Shown: one piece after another, positions 38,300 to 50,596 of the stretch
How the letters are laid out: every line of letters begins with the position of its first letter
Position numbering within the stretch: position 1 is the stretch's first letter
Assembly (NCBI RefSeq): GCF_000208865.1
Contig: NC_018397.1
Coordinates: 3,472,001 to 3,536,000, forward strand
Length of the DNA stretch: 64,000 bases
Direction: 5' to 3'
Source of the DNA: Neospora caninum Liverpool
Lineage: Eukaryota > Apicomplexa > Conoidasida > Eucoccidiorida > Sarcocystidae
Program-made: the position numbers and the translations under genes
The notes under the pieces: generated by a model
What the model was told of the DNA's origin: nothing
Seen by the model: the letters and a program-made list of their open reading frames with translations, nothing else
The model's database searches: none

Positions 38300-39895
38300 C
38301 GGCGGCGAAGAAGGAACTCGCTGTGCAGACGCGCAATCTTTTTTTGTTTGCTTGCGATCTCACATTCCAATCGGCAAGCAAAGTGTCTCCTCTCTTTTGG
38401 CAAGTCGCATAGTCACCATTTCTCGTTTACAATGTAAACTGCAGCATGAGAGAAGAAATGAAGCACAGGAGTATGGACAGGAAGTACGAGATCGCGCTTA
38501 CATTCCTGCTCCCCGCGCCGCATGCGCGGTCTCTGCCAGCCTGACGGGTCCCTTTTTCGCTGGAAAGACAACGTTCTCGCCAATTTCTCTTCTACACAAG
38601 AGAGACGCTTCATGCCCTTTGTATCTGTATTATGTAATTCGGTCCCAATGTCGTGTTGTCACTAACGTTTAGCTGTTTCTTTCCCCTACGAACCGTGCTT
38701 ATAAGCAACACCAACACAGAGAGAGCCGGACAGCGGGGGACGTTGGCGGCTAGCCCGTGCGGCCGGGTTCACGAGGAGAGACACACAAGATGAGTGAGAC
38801 AGGAAGGAGGAAGAAAAGAGGCTGGATGCGAAGAGTCAAAAAACCAGAGAAAATCACTTTCCGCTGCTAGTGGACTTGTGGAGGAGGATTACTTGCCTGT
38901 CTCCTATCGCTCAAGTCCCGACCGAATCACACACCGGTCCAGTTTGAACCCATTCCTTCAGGCTCATCTGCCTCTTTTTCAGTCCTTTTCTTTTTGTGCC
39001 GGAGGTGATTCGTTCCTTGCAACTCCATACACAAGACACCATTCGAATGTGCGTCAGTTGCTCGTGACAACTCCTTCGTCAACCCCGTTCTGCTGGAGCG
39101 GGCAGCGTTACCCCAGCGCTTCTCCCGCGGAGGCTCTCCGTGGTGTGCGACTGCGCTTTTGTGCCCCGCAAAATCACGAAAAAAAGGTTGCTTTTCTCCG
39201 GAACAGACGTTTCTCGTTTTCCCCCGTGATCCTCGCACAGAACGAACCATCAACCCGACGTCCTATTCGCCACCTCGCGTCTTTCTTGCAGCTGTGCTAG
39301 CGGGGTTGCTGTGTGACCTTGCTGGGCTCTCGAGCTCCGAATCAGACGTGCTTTTTTCGTCAGGATAGGAACACCGCCATACGGCAGAGACCCCACGCCG
39401 TTTTAGTTCTTTTCCGCCGTGGAGGAAATTTCTTGGAAACCGAAGGTCTCCGCCGCGCCTGCATGCGAAATCCCAGCTTGGCGTCCCCGCCCGATGACTT
39501 TTTGGAGAGCGCTGCACACAATCGTTTCTACGTTTTTTTCACGGTTGGTAGTCTTTGATGCATGCGCAGATGGTTATTGTGTTTACTTGTGAGGTGTGGC
39601 GTTTTCCACCTTGAAGGGAAGTGCCTATTCGTCGAACCCCGCCCGCCGAAAAGTCCACTCTTCCACTCTTTTTTTCCTCTTCTCCCGCGCCCTGGCTCGG
39701 GTTTTCAGGCTGTGCGTTCACCATCTTTCTTCTCGGCGCCCCTGCACTCTTCTTTCTTTTCGCCTCAACCGTTCTCTCTTCACTTGTCGCTGAGTTTCCA
39801 CCGCCGTTCGCGCGCCTCAGTTTTTTCCGCCACCTTTTCCCCGTGCCCTCTGAGTCCTACGTGCCTTCTGTTTCGCGACTTTCTTCGCAAACACC

Positions 39896-42800
39896 ATGCC
39901 GCCGTCTCACGCGGCTGCAGCCCGCCGTCGATCAGGGCGAGGAAACAAAGGGAAACGTGGCGAGGAAACGGAGAAGACAGCTTCCCCCGATCCGGTGTAC
40001 AGACAGCCTGACTCGCCGGCTGCGCCTCCCCAGCAGAGTGCAGCTGGACGTCCCTCACCTTCTGTTTCGAGAGAGCAGAGACAAGAAGACCGGAGAGAGG
40101 GCGACCTCGACCTTGCGGCCCCTAGTATGGCGGCACATCCCGCGCAAGACGAGCAAGAAATGGAGAGCGCCGAGACAATGAGCGTACCCCCCGAACAGCC
40201 TCTTCCCTCAAGACTGCCCCTTGAAGACGGCCTCACGTCCTTATGCTCGCCGGCTTTTGCCGCCTCGCACTCTCGGACCGGGCACCCGCATTCGCCCCTT
40301 GCGTCTTCCTCTCCGTCTTCCTTTTCTGATGCGGCTGCGTCAAAGGCGGCTCTTGCCAGCCTCGAGACTCCGGCGGCGCCGTGTGCCGCCCCTGTGGAGG
40401 AGAAAGGCCAGCCGCGCCCAGAGAATCCACCGACAGACAGCAGCGATGGAAGTTACATTCTGCTGGAAGAGGCTGAAAGTCAGAGGGCGTGTGTGGACCG
40501 CAAAACCAGATACCCACAACCCGAGACAGACTCGACTCTCTGGGCAGCTCCAGATTTCGCGGCGCATGCGACCTCTTTTGCTTCCGGTTTCCGAAACGCT
40601 CTCTTGCCATCGAGCCGCCTCCAACGCGAGGCCGGGCGAAGCGGCCTCAGCGGTGTGTCTTTTCGGGCACCGAGCCAGAGCCTCGAGTCGCCGGGGAGAG
40701 TCTCGCAAGGCAGGCCGAGAGGAGGCGAGCCGCCAAGAAGAAGGCAACACTGGCGGAGAGAACTGCGAACCTTGTGCGCAGTCGCTCTGGCCTTTCTCCG
40801 AGCGTGCTGGGTCTGGATGAAACGAGCGGAGCTGCGAGCCTCCAGGTGGATCTCTCAAAATGCAGCGACGGTGCGGGTGGTCACGTACGCCTTTCTTCTC
40901 CTGGTCACCTCGACTGGAAACACCATCTGTTTCAAGTACGCAGAAAAGGCGGAACGCCTCCACAGAGAGCCTTGCCACGAAGGTACCATTCACCCCAACC
41001 TCTCTGGGCGGGCAACGAGGCGCTGCATCGACCTCCGTGCGTTGCTTCTCCCAAAGTTTGTCGCTTTTGCCAGCTCTCTGGCCCTTTTCTTCGCATCCAG
41101 AGAAAAAAGCTGAGGCGGATCGTGGTGGATACACGTTTCGCGTGTGTTCTGCTTTGCTGAACTCGGGGGGCCTGCTAAGAAGAGGAGGGATGTTCCTGCC
41201 GTTTCGCTTCTCTCTTGCGCTGTTTGGCCGAATGAAGCGGCGCGCGACAGGCGCCTCTCGCTCGACAGCGGCTGCTCGCGTGGCCCTTCGCGTTTTTATC
41301 ACGCCGTTTGTGTCTGTCAAACTCTCCTCTTTGAACAGGAAGATGATTGACAAGTTGCCCAACTACAGCCCGTTCCTCACACAGGTCACCACAGTTGCCT
41401 TCGTCCCTGTCTTCTTCGCTCTGTCCTTCTACACCGACTATGCGGGAGGCCTTCCCCAGGTGAGGGGCCCGAACCGTCTGATCTTTCGCGCCACTTGTGA
41501 GTCCTGTGCCGTCAGCCCTCTGTTTCTCTCCTCTAAGGTTCGCAGACACTCTGTGTTGGATCCGAGCATGCACATGGCTGTTCCCCTTTCGAAGGCGCAG
41601 TCGCAAGCTGTCCAGTTCACCTTGGAGGGCTCTCTTCTCTGAAGGTGTGTAGGCAACTCGCTGTACCTGTCTATCTCTCGACCGGCGCCGGTAGCCTACT
41701 ACCAGTCAAGCTCCTTCCCTGTCTCCTCTCAGCTACCGCATCCCCGTTGTCAATTCATCAGCACTTCCGGCCTTGCGCGCAGTTGCCCCGAGTCTTGCTC
41801 TCTCCCCACCCACCTGTGGCCGCCGCCCCCGCTGTCCCTCCTGATTTTTTCTGCGTGCGTCTCTCCGGCGTTTTTTTTCGCTCGTCGCTTCGCACCTGCC
41901 ATGCGGCACACCGTCTTCGCTTGTCAGCCTCAGTTGCGTAAACGTGTGCATGTGTACATCCACGGATTCGAAAATGAAAAATGCCGACAGACTGGCCCGG
42001 TTGCCACGTTTCAGGGTTCCTCTCTCTCCCTCTGGGCGTGCCTTCCAGGAGATGGCAGAGTTTCCAAAGCGCAACTTCGCAGTGATGGGCTCCCTCGACT
42101 CCTTCAGCGGCATATTGGCCATTATCGGTGCTGTCCACACAACGGGTAACTGACAGGACGCCTCCCTGTAGCCTCCCTCGCACACGCAAACGCTGGCATG
42201 CCCACAGAAAACAGACATGTGCAGCACGCGGCGTGCTTCACACCGGGTGCGAACGCCAGTTAGGCTCACGGGCTTTCACGCATCTCAGGGCCTCAAGCTC
42301 TCCGGCGTTCGAGCAGCGAAGCGGAGGGCCGGGAGTGCCCAGCCTTTTTTCGGGCACTCCGCATTTGGCGCAGTATTGCAGTGGCGTTGATGGCATCTGA
42401 TCGTTTCCCTTGACGTGCAGGTACCACTCAGGTGGTGCTTCAGCAGAGCTGCATCGTTTTTATCCTTCTAGCCTCCATCGTCATGCTCCGAAAACGGTTC
42501 GTCTCCTTGTTCACCTGCCGCGGGTCGTTTCTCTTCTCGCTCGTGCTTTCGCTCGGTCTCGGAACTCACCTCTCGCGTCTTCCCTCTGCTGCGCGGTCCC
42601 TTACCTGTCTCCGCGTCTCTGTTCTTCGCTATCGCGTAGCCCTTCATCCTTCCTTCCTTGGGTCCGTGCATGTCCTTCTTCGTGCACGTTCTTTCCCGCC
42701 TTCTCGCTCTGTCTCTTTGCCCGGTCGCTGAGGGTGGATCCGAGCAGCTCTGCACCGGAAACGTGAGCCTGTCGATCAATCAGTGTTTCCAGCCTTTCTG

Positions 42801-44549
42801 GTTGTGTCTGAAAAAGGTTTCCCGCGTTTCAATGCTCCGAGAGAGAAGAAAAAACATCAAAACGAATTGCATCTTGTGAACTGAAACAGCGCCGACCGGG
42901 AGAACACGCATGTGAGTGGTCCCGGAGACACGCCGCCATGTCTGTCACTGTCTTTTGTGTTTTCGTCTGTCTTTCGCTTTTCATTTGCTTTCTTTCTAGA
43001 TTCCATGTGGCACATTATTTGGGAGCTGCAGTCATTATTCTCGGTGTCCTCGTTGTGAAGCTGCCTGATCTTCTTCATCCGTCTCCGGACGGGGGCGACG
43101 ATATGTTCGTCTTCAACTTGCTGTATCTCCTCAGCAATTTGGTAAGAGGACAAACGCCTCTCGCTCGCCGTTGGTGCGGCCGGCAACCCTTCAGCTCTCT
43201 CCCTGGGGGTTTTCGTTGCATGCGCTGTCCTCCGCTACCCAAACGTTGCTCCTTTTTCCGCTGCGGGGCTGAATCCGACTTTGTCTCCAGTCGAGTGGGA
43301 CTCCTCTTTTTGCCGAGACCTGATCTCTCTCTGCATTACCTTGCCCTGTCTGCTGGTTAGTGGCCCTCGCGTTGCTTGTCATTTCAATCTTTCTTCTTTC
43401 CTCGTCAGGTGTCGCTCGCCCCCTGTTCTCTCTCAGCTCTTCTCCTGCGTCGGTATATTCCTCTGCGTCCTCCTGTTCTTTTCTAAATCAGTCGCTTCTC
43501 TGTTCTGTCGCATTTCTCTCTTCTCCGTCTCGCTTCTCTGGCGTGAGATCTTCCCTTTCGCCGCCCCCCCCTTCGCCTTCTTGATTCGTTCTCTGTTTCT
43601 TTCCTTGCTGGCTCTCCATTTGACGCCCGTTTCGCTCGTGCCTCAGCCCGTAGCCATCTCGTGCGTCTACAAGGAAATGGCTTTCCGAGGCGTCGAGATG
43701 GGCGCGAACTACTTGCAGGCCTGGGTTGCTCTCTTCCAGTTCCTTATCGGATTCCTCATTCTTCCCCTCAACGCGCTTCCTGTGCTCGGACCGCGTAAGA
43801 CCTCAAGGAAAACGAAAGAAATCCGAAAGCCAAGTCATATCTGTGCACCTACGCATCTCATACATATATATACATACAGATGATAAGATGCATGCTGCAC
43901 ATATAATCTGTCTCTTGTGGTCTGTCGCTATGTATACAGGTGCATCGATATGTATACATGCATATACTTGTAGAGATGCGCGCGCAGGTTTCTGTGTGTA
44001 GACACATGTCGGGAAACACAACCTGCATATACACGCGTTTGTGTACATCTCTCAATTTGGCATGCTGGTATGAGGCGTAGATATTTCAAAAGGCTGGAGA
44101 AAACAGAGCGCCGACGCCCGTTGTCTCTGTTCGCGTTCTTAGAGAGAGTCCCCCTGGCCGAGTTGCCGGCGAGTTTGTGGAACGGCACGCGCTGCCTCTT
44201 TGGCTACAACACGATCGTCACGGTATGCTCAGGGAGAAACGACGCTTCCCATCTTGTTCGCTTGCTGCTGGGCTGTCTGTACACTGCCTCTGTTTTCGAG
44301 GCTTTTGCCTCTGCCAAGTTTGGCCTCGCCACGGGGGTGTGGCGAAGCTCAGATGGCGGCCCTCTGTGGAGGCACGCACATCTTTATGAGGCACATCTAA
44401 AGTTGGGTGACTCACGCACGAAGCCATAGGACGCATGTTTACCTCTAGAATTGCGCCGCACGAGAGAAAGCAACAACGCACATGCTGGGAACTGTAGGTA
44501 TGTTTCCATTTATATATATATATATATATATACATATATATGTTATACG

Positions 44550-44604
<55 letters not shown>

Positions 44605-47600
44605 TCGTTGAGAGAGTCTGGGACGGAGTGCAAAGGATCGTCGGACGGGAGACAGGGACAGGTGGAACAGGCGAGCGCCTGTGGAAAAAGGTGGATCTGT
44701 CTCGTGTCCCCTTTCTCGTGTGTGTCTCCCGACAGGACTGCGGAGATGCAGGGGGCCTGCAGTCACCCTGTGACGATTGCGAAGGCGCTTGGGTAAGGGA
44801 GCGCCGGACGACGATTCTGAGGAAGGGGAGCAAAATACAAAGGGGAGACAAAAGAACAAAAGACACAAAAAGGCGGAGAAAGGAAGAGGCAGAGAACGGA
44901 AAAGACGGCGAAAGAAGCAGAGAAGGGAAAAGACGTAGAAAAGGAGAATCTGTGGGTGAATAGCGGCGCTCACCTCACGGCGGTAGCGAGGCAAGAGGCG
45001 CGTGTAGTCAGTGTGAGGACGCCAGAAGGGACTATTTGAGAGAGCGAGGGGAGAGGAACACAGTCTACTCAACAGAGAGAGACAGAAACGAGGAGAACAG
45101 GTGAGGGGAAAGGGAGACGCGGGGAGCACGAGAAGGAGCGTCGTCAGGGGAAGAAAATGCCGGAGCTGCCGAGACACACGGACGGCTAGAGACAGTTGGA
45201 GACTCTGCACATTGGGTGAGATGGAATTTCGTGTCTTGACTCGAAGAGACACACACATCGGAAAACAGATAGAAAGCGTAGACGGACACTGCAGGTCGAT
45301 CAGTCTCTTTTCCCCTTCTTTTCACATCTCCGCCGGCTGGTGGAAACGTGTTGTTCTCTGTCAGAAATACGTTGGAATGTATCTCGGATTCAACCTCCTC
45401 TACAACATGTTTATCATTTTCGTAAGTCGCACACGTGTTTCCGTGCAGCGGTGTTGCGCCTCGAGTCTTTCCTCACCTGGACATTTTCTTCCTGGCGCGT
45501 CTCCAACATAGATGAGCTGCGGGAGAAGCACGGAGGGGAAGACTGAAAAGACATGACGAGAGGTGAAACAAGACGTTTCACGCGCAATACCAATCAGATA
45601 ACAACAGAAGCTAGGCTGCGCGCATGGGACTGGGGTACCTTTATCCGTGTTGCCTCATCCACTTTTTCGTCAGTTCCTTCCGTTTCTGGTTCTTCAGTTT
45701 CTGGTTCTTCTGTAGTTCCTCGTCAGTATGAAAGCAGCAGGTATTTATGGAGACGGAAGAGGGAGAAAAGGGAAGACGGCGATAACCGTCAGAGCGACAG
45801 CGAGGACGGCTGTAGAAACGATGATAACTCAAGGCCTCGCTTCGCGTTTCTGCTTGCAGTCTGCATCGCGGCTCTCGGTTTCCTTTTCAGGTTGTGAAAA
45901 ACGGAGGCGCGGCGCTGACTTTCTTGGTGTCCACGCTAAGGCTGCCGGTGACGGCTCTCGCCTTCTGTTCGCAAGCAATCATGGTGAGTTTGTCTTCGTT
46001 TTACACATCGGTGGGGTGGGCCATGATGGGTTTACCGCGCGTCGTGTCCAAGGTGTCTCCTCTCGCGCATGCAGCCGTCCAGATACAGTTCCTTTTTTCC
46101 TTCGCAGTGTGTCGACTTGCGGTCTAAGGATACGTGCCTCAGTTCGTCTATGTGCACATCCTCACACGCATGCATGCACGGATATATATATATATATATA
46201 TATATGTATACATATCAACATGGAATTGTGTATATCTGCATATCCGGCTATCTATACATAGATAGAGAGAGAAATATGTATCTGTCTGTATGTTTATGGT
46301 CTGCATGCGGAGGCGCAGTGCTCACTTTCTGGCCGTGGTATTGCGTTTTCGCGCTGCTCCTGGTGATTGGTATTGGCCTGCCAAGAAAGGATCCGAAGAG
46401 TGTTTCTTTTTTTCGTTCGGCGTTCAGGGCGATCGCGCCGTCCCGCCGAGGGCAACCGACTTCTACGGCTTGGTGAGAGGAGAGAATGCGAGGCAGAAAA
46501 GGAGGAACGGCGAAAAAAATGAGGTCGGAAGGAGAAGGAAAGAAGACGTGCATGGACGACATGATGAAGGGGAGAGACTGGGTAGTTACAGAAGGGACGA
46601 GAATTTTTTTTCTGCGGAGAGGAGGGAGCAGGGGAGGAGGCGTGCACGCGTACGCCGAAGCTGGATATAGCGGGGCGCGAGGAATGAAGAAACGGGAAGA
46701 ACCGAGAAGGAGAAACGTTGGCGTGTTCGGAAAGAGGCGGCGTTTGATGAGGGGTCCAGAAAGGGTCTGCGTTTGACGATTCACGGGAAGGAAACGACGA
46801 AAGGAGGAACCCGCCAATCCAGACTCCGCGCGGATTTTCGTTCTCCGCCGCCTTCTCACCTCTTGGTTTTTATCGAGCGCGTCGTTTACTTTGATGATCA
46901 CTCCCCTTGGGCTCTTCTCTCAACTCGTGCGTCCGCGCCTGTTTTCGAACGGGGGTATCTTCGTGGTCCTTTTCTTCTGTTCTCTGTTGTCTCATCTCTT
47001 CTTCTGGCTGCTGCATCTTGTTTTCAGCTGGTGCTTATTCTAGGTCTGGTGATCTACCGAGCAGGCGGCATCATGAAGAAGTGAGATTCTTTTCTTCTTT
47101 CGCTTCCTTCGCCGAGCGTTTTCCTTTTCTCTTTCGCGTTCTCGAGATAGCAATGCCAGAGGGCCCGAAGCAGGCTCGCCGCGGCGCCTCCGAGGGCGGA
47201 CTCGCCCTCGATAACGGGGCAGGCGCGGGGGGAACAAAGTGGAGGTGCTGTGGTGACTTTCTCCCCTTAGTTTGTCGTTTTAAGTCCTTCTTTTCCTTGC
47301 CTTTCGATTCTTTTTCTTTTTTTTTCTTTTCAGACGGGCTCAGCGACGTGCCCTTGCAGCCGCGCGCCGCCACCCTTCGCCGAGCGTCCTGACCCTGAGA
47401 GGAGACGAAGAAGATCATCCTGGGGCTGACTTCGTTGAGGAGGTTTTTGCTGCATGCGAAGTCGAAGAGGCGCTCAGCGATGACGAAGAGACCGACGACG
47501 ATAACTCCGAGATTGACGTTCGTCCTCTATTCACTTCGGTCATTCCCCCGGAGGTAGAGAATACAAGAACAACAAAGACGAGGTGGAGCGAAGACGGTGG

Positions 47601-49099
47601 AAACACGAAGCACACGACCTCGCCCTGATGGGGTCTGGTGTCTTTGCACTCCTGCCAGGTTGTCTCTCTTCTCGTTGCTTCTTCTCCGGTTCGCCTTCCT
47701 CGCGTTTTGTCTTGCTTTTGCTTTCCCTCTGGCGTTTCCGCCCCTAGAAATCTCCCGTGTTTGGCAGATCTGCGTGTGTTTTTTTCCTTGCTTGTTCGTG
47801 TAAGCGTTTGCCATCGTTTCTAGCTTGTCGATTGATTGATTTTAGTTGTGGTTTTCCGTTCGTGATTGTCTTTGTTTCAGCCTCCCCAGGTGTACGTCCA
47901 CACCAGGCATCACTCCCACGGAGATGGGAGTTACCACAAGTAGGTTTTCCCTTCCGTTTCCAGCTTTTTCCGCGGTTCCTTCTGTCTCGTTTCTTTCCTC
48001 CATTTGGTGTGTCTGCCTCGGTCGTCCCTCTTTTTCAGCCTGTCCCGACTTTTTACCAATTCGGTGTCTCACGTCTTTGTCGCCGGGTGTTTTTTCGTTT
48101 TCCTCCAGACTCCCTGCCAGCGGGTCTTCGCCCACAGCCTTCACGCCTTTCATCCAGTACGCCCTTGACGGGACAAAAAACGAAAAGACGATAAAAATGA
48201 ATAAAAATAAAAAAGGCAAGAGGCCATACGAAAAGATCCCCACTGCAGCTGAAACGGCGGGGACCAAGCGTTTGAGAAATACACTTCCCTTCCGATCTCA
48301 ATGCGATATCCAGTCCATTTTACCGACACGCAAAAATTTAATTTTATGTACGGGCATCCCAGCGAAACAGAGCATCATGTCTCCAGTTGTTCCTTTTCGT
48401 CCTGTTTTTTGATAGCTTCTTCGATATTTGTCGAGGCTTTGTCTACCTCGTTTCCGTGTTTTGTCTTTTCGTCATCCACCGTCGATCCTCTCTGCGTGTC
48501 CTGCTGACCTCAGCCGCGAATCAGGCTCCGAACGCGAGTTGTGCACCCGCCGACGGAACCGCGAAGGTCGGTGCAATTTGGTCCGTCTTTTTGTTTCGCT
48601 TTCTCTCTCTTCTTCTGTTCTGTCTTCATTTCCCTCTCTATTTCCTTGCTTCGCGTCCTTTTCTCTTCCTCTCGTCTGGCTTTTCTTCTCTTCTTCCGTG
48701 CGCCTTCTCGCGCTTCCTGCTTTCGCCAGCTTTCGTGTGCCTTTTTCTCCGTCCTTTCTGGCCACTCTTTTCTTCTCGCGTTTTTGTCCTGTGTTCCCTT
48801 CTCGTTTTTCTCCCTTTCTCTCTTGCTGTGTGCCTCTGTGCGCGGCTGTCTCTTTTCACCCCGTGCCTCTCCCTCGCTGCTTCCTTTCTGCAGCGGGCGC
48901 CGGAGAGAAGTCGTCGCGTTTGCGTGACTTTCCTCTGGATGAAGAAACTGGACACGCTGGCGCAACATACGGACATTATTCTCCACCCGCTCTCCACTCG
49001 GCGTCTCCTAGCCGCGTTGGAGGCTACGAGCCTCCCACGGTGCATGTGGTGCAGCCTTCGGTTGTGGGCAGATCCCGATCGAACGGCGACCCCAAATAA
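39896..49099 (+). CDS. CRT: Chloroquine resistance transporter homologue (CRT), about 17 exons
   Basis: CRT proteins are drug/metabolite-transporter-superfamily carriers of the parasite digestive vacuole; the Toxoplasma homologue acts in the plant-like vacuole. Exons, all phase-consistent: 39896-40935, 41339-41459, 42049-42145, 42421-42496, 43000-43141, 43647-43794, 44143-44222, 44736-44792, 45365-45421, 45891-45983, 46428-46472, 47028-47080, 47334-47553, 47881-47939, 48109-48156, 48514-48566, 48894-49099; about 864 residues. About 325 disordered residues precede the first membrane segment (VRVVTYAFLLLVTSTGNTIC). Landmarks matching PfCRT include NYS after helix 1, HYLGA, KYVGMYLGFNL and VIYRAGGIM. 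The vacuolar loop keeps four cysteines (RCLFGYNT, DCGD, PCDDCEGAW). The Thr343 codon (40922-40924) aligns with PfCRT Lys76. An acidic C-terminal tail is spread over the last five exons. Exons 1-12 are very secure; 13-17 rest on phase and composition. Confidence 0.9.
44511..44601. repeat. (TA)n microsatellite in CRT intron 7
   Basis: Two long TA runs are separated by TACATATATATGTTATACGC. They lie in the intron between exons 44143-44222 and 44736-44792. Confidence 0.95.
46182..46205. repeat. (TA)n microsatellite in CRT intron 10
   Basis: About 12 AT units lie in the intron between exons ending at 45983 and starting at 46428. Confidence 0.9.
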
Positions 49100-49210
49100 A
49101 ACGCGATTTATCACGTCGAAATCCTCAACGAAATAAGGACTTCGTTTCCAGGTTGCCGTCCCTCTGCCTCCCGCAGGTAGCGGATAGAGATAGAACAATA
49201 TGTATATATA

Positions 49211-49250
<40 letters not shown>

Positions 49251-50596
49251 TTATGCATTCATGGATGTTGTCGACGATTATATGAATTGGAGTTTGGGCT
49301 TCAGGTTGGTAACGCTATCTTATGTGGATGCATGCATATTCCTGCGTATCCACGTTCGCGCTGCGTGTGTGGTGACTCCTTTCATAAGATGGTGACGCCA
49401 TACGCTTACAAAACGGCGCGCCGCAGTTTTCTGTTGAGCGCCTCGTCGGGATCTCGACAAACACCACCTTTTGAATCTGACGTGGCAAACCATTATGTCG
49501 ACATGGCTGCATCGTTTGACGAAACATGATTTGCGTGCTGTTTCTGTACCGTGGGGCTCACTTGCCAGCCCTCCATCGCCTTTTCGTTGTTCTTTGTCTG
49601 TGTATCGGGTGCCCGGGCATGCGCATGCGTGTCTGCAGTGCATCGACAGATTCGTAGGAGACCTTTTTTTCGCTGTGGGAAGGCGCAGCCAAGCTTGTGA
49701 AGGTCTGTGGGGACACAAGCGGGATGTGCTTCGTATCGTGGGAAGAAATCTGCTGTGACGCTAAAACTTAATTTTAAGCGAGACTGTCAATCCGTGTGTC
49801 TTATCACATGCAGCCGCTGGCTTGCTCGAATCGAATGACGTGTGGTTAGAGGGACACAAAAACAGTCGGAGGCGGGTGTGTGCCCACTTAGGCGCACGGA
49901 GGGAAACCGCAACGAAATGTGCTGGCGTCAAAAAGAAGGAAAGGCTGTGTGGTAGATCTACTGCTAAAACAGAGAAATTGCATTGATGTGCCTTTTTCCG
50001 TTTTGCCTGTACATGGTTAAAGTTATCACAGGAAAGAATCTGTCTGTTGATGCAAATGAAGTGTGTGCATCGTTTTTCGTCGCGCCAGGTAATGTGAGAA
50101 TGAGAAGAAACAGAGGACAAAGTGACCGTCACTTTTCCGTTCTTTGGCTGTCCAAACAAAACAAATGTGCAGCAGCAGCTGACGCTACTTGTAACAACGA
50201 CTTTGATTTTCATGCCTATTTAGGAAACGGCATATCGCTCACTCCGCTGATGAACGGGATGGAGACCGCTGACAATCGCCGCATTTTCGACACAAAAGCA
50301 ACCATTCGAGCAGCGTGAAGACTGTATATCTGTGTATGTAAACATGTACGTATGTATGTAGGAATGTATATATATTTATAGACAAGCATGCTCATTTCTC
50401 CGAAACTGACTACACATTCACACAAATACAGATATGCTGCAGAGATCGATTCGTGGAGATGCGCAGAGGGGCATGTCGATGCATATGTGTATGCCTAGGC
50501 GCTAGGCTTTCGTTTTTGTGTGGCCGCTGCTTAATCGTCCTCTCGACGAAGTACACCGGGACAGAAAGTCTGTCGGAACTCGGGAAAAACCATAGA
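49100..50596. other. Spacer downstream of CRT
   Basis: Begins at the CRT stop codon and holds a long (TA)n tract at 49202-49248. Open frames on both strands are short and unconvincing. It probably combines the CRT 3' UTR with the promoter and 5' UTR of the next plus-strand gene. Confidence 0.45.
49202..49248. repeat. (TA)n microsatellite, 3' of CRT
   Basis: An interrupted then continuous TA run of about 47 bp, starting about 100 bp after the CRT stop codon. Confidence 0.95.

Larger units (their letters stand above)
36124..39895. other. Intergenic between Mei2-like and CRT genes
   Basis: About 3.8 kb, with no gene I can support. It contains a near-perfect inverted repeat at 36651-36668 and a run of 15 G at 38285-38299. 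A plus-strand open frame of about 220 codons (38004-38672) has no ATG at its start and crosses the G run. The final kilobase, pyrimidine-rich on the plus strand, is probably the CRT promoter and 5' UTR. Confidence 0.45.

Noticed and set aside
38004..38672. Plus-strand open frame of about 220 codons with a glycine run
   Set aside because: It starts without ATG, the glycines come from a 15-G homopolymer, and composition around it is not convincingly coding.
44218..45258. Minus-strand open frame of 346 codons containing an Ile-Tyr repeat
   Set aside because: The repeat is a translated (TA)n microsatellite and the frame lies antisense to CRT introns and exons whose phases are secure.
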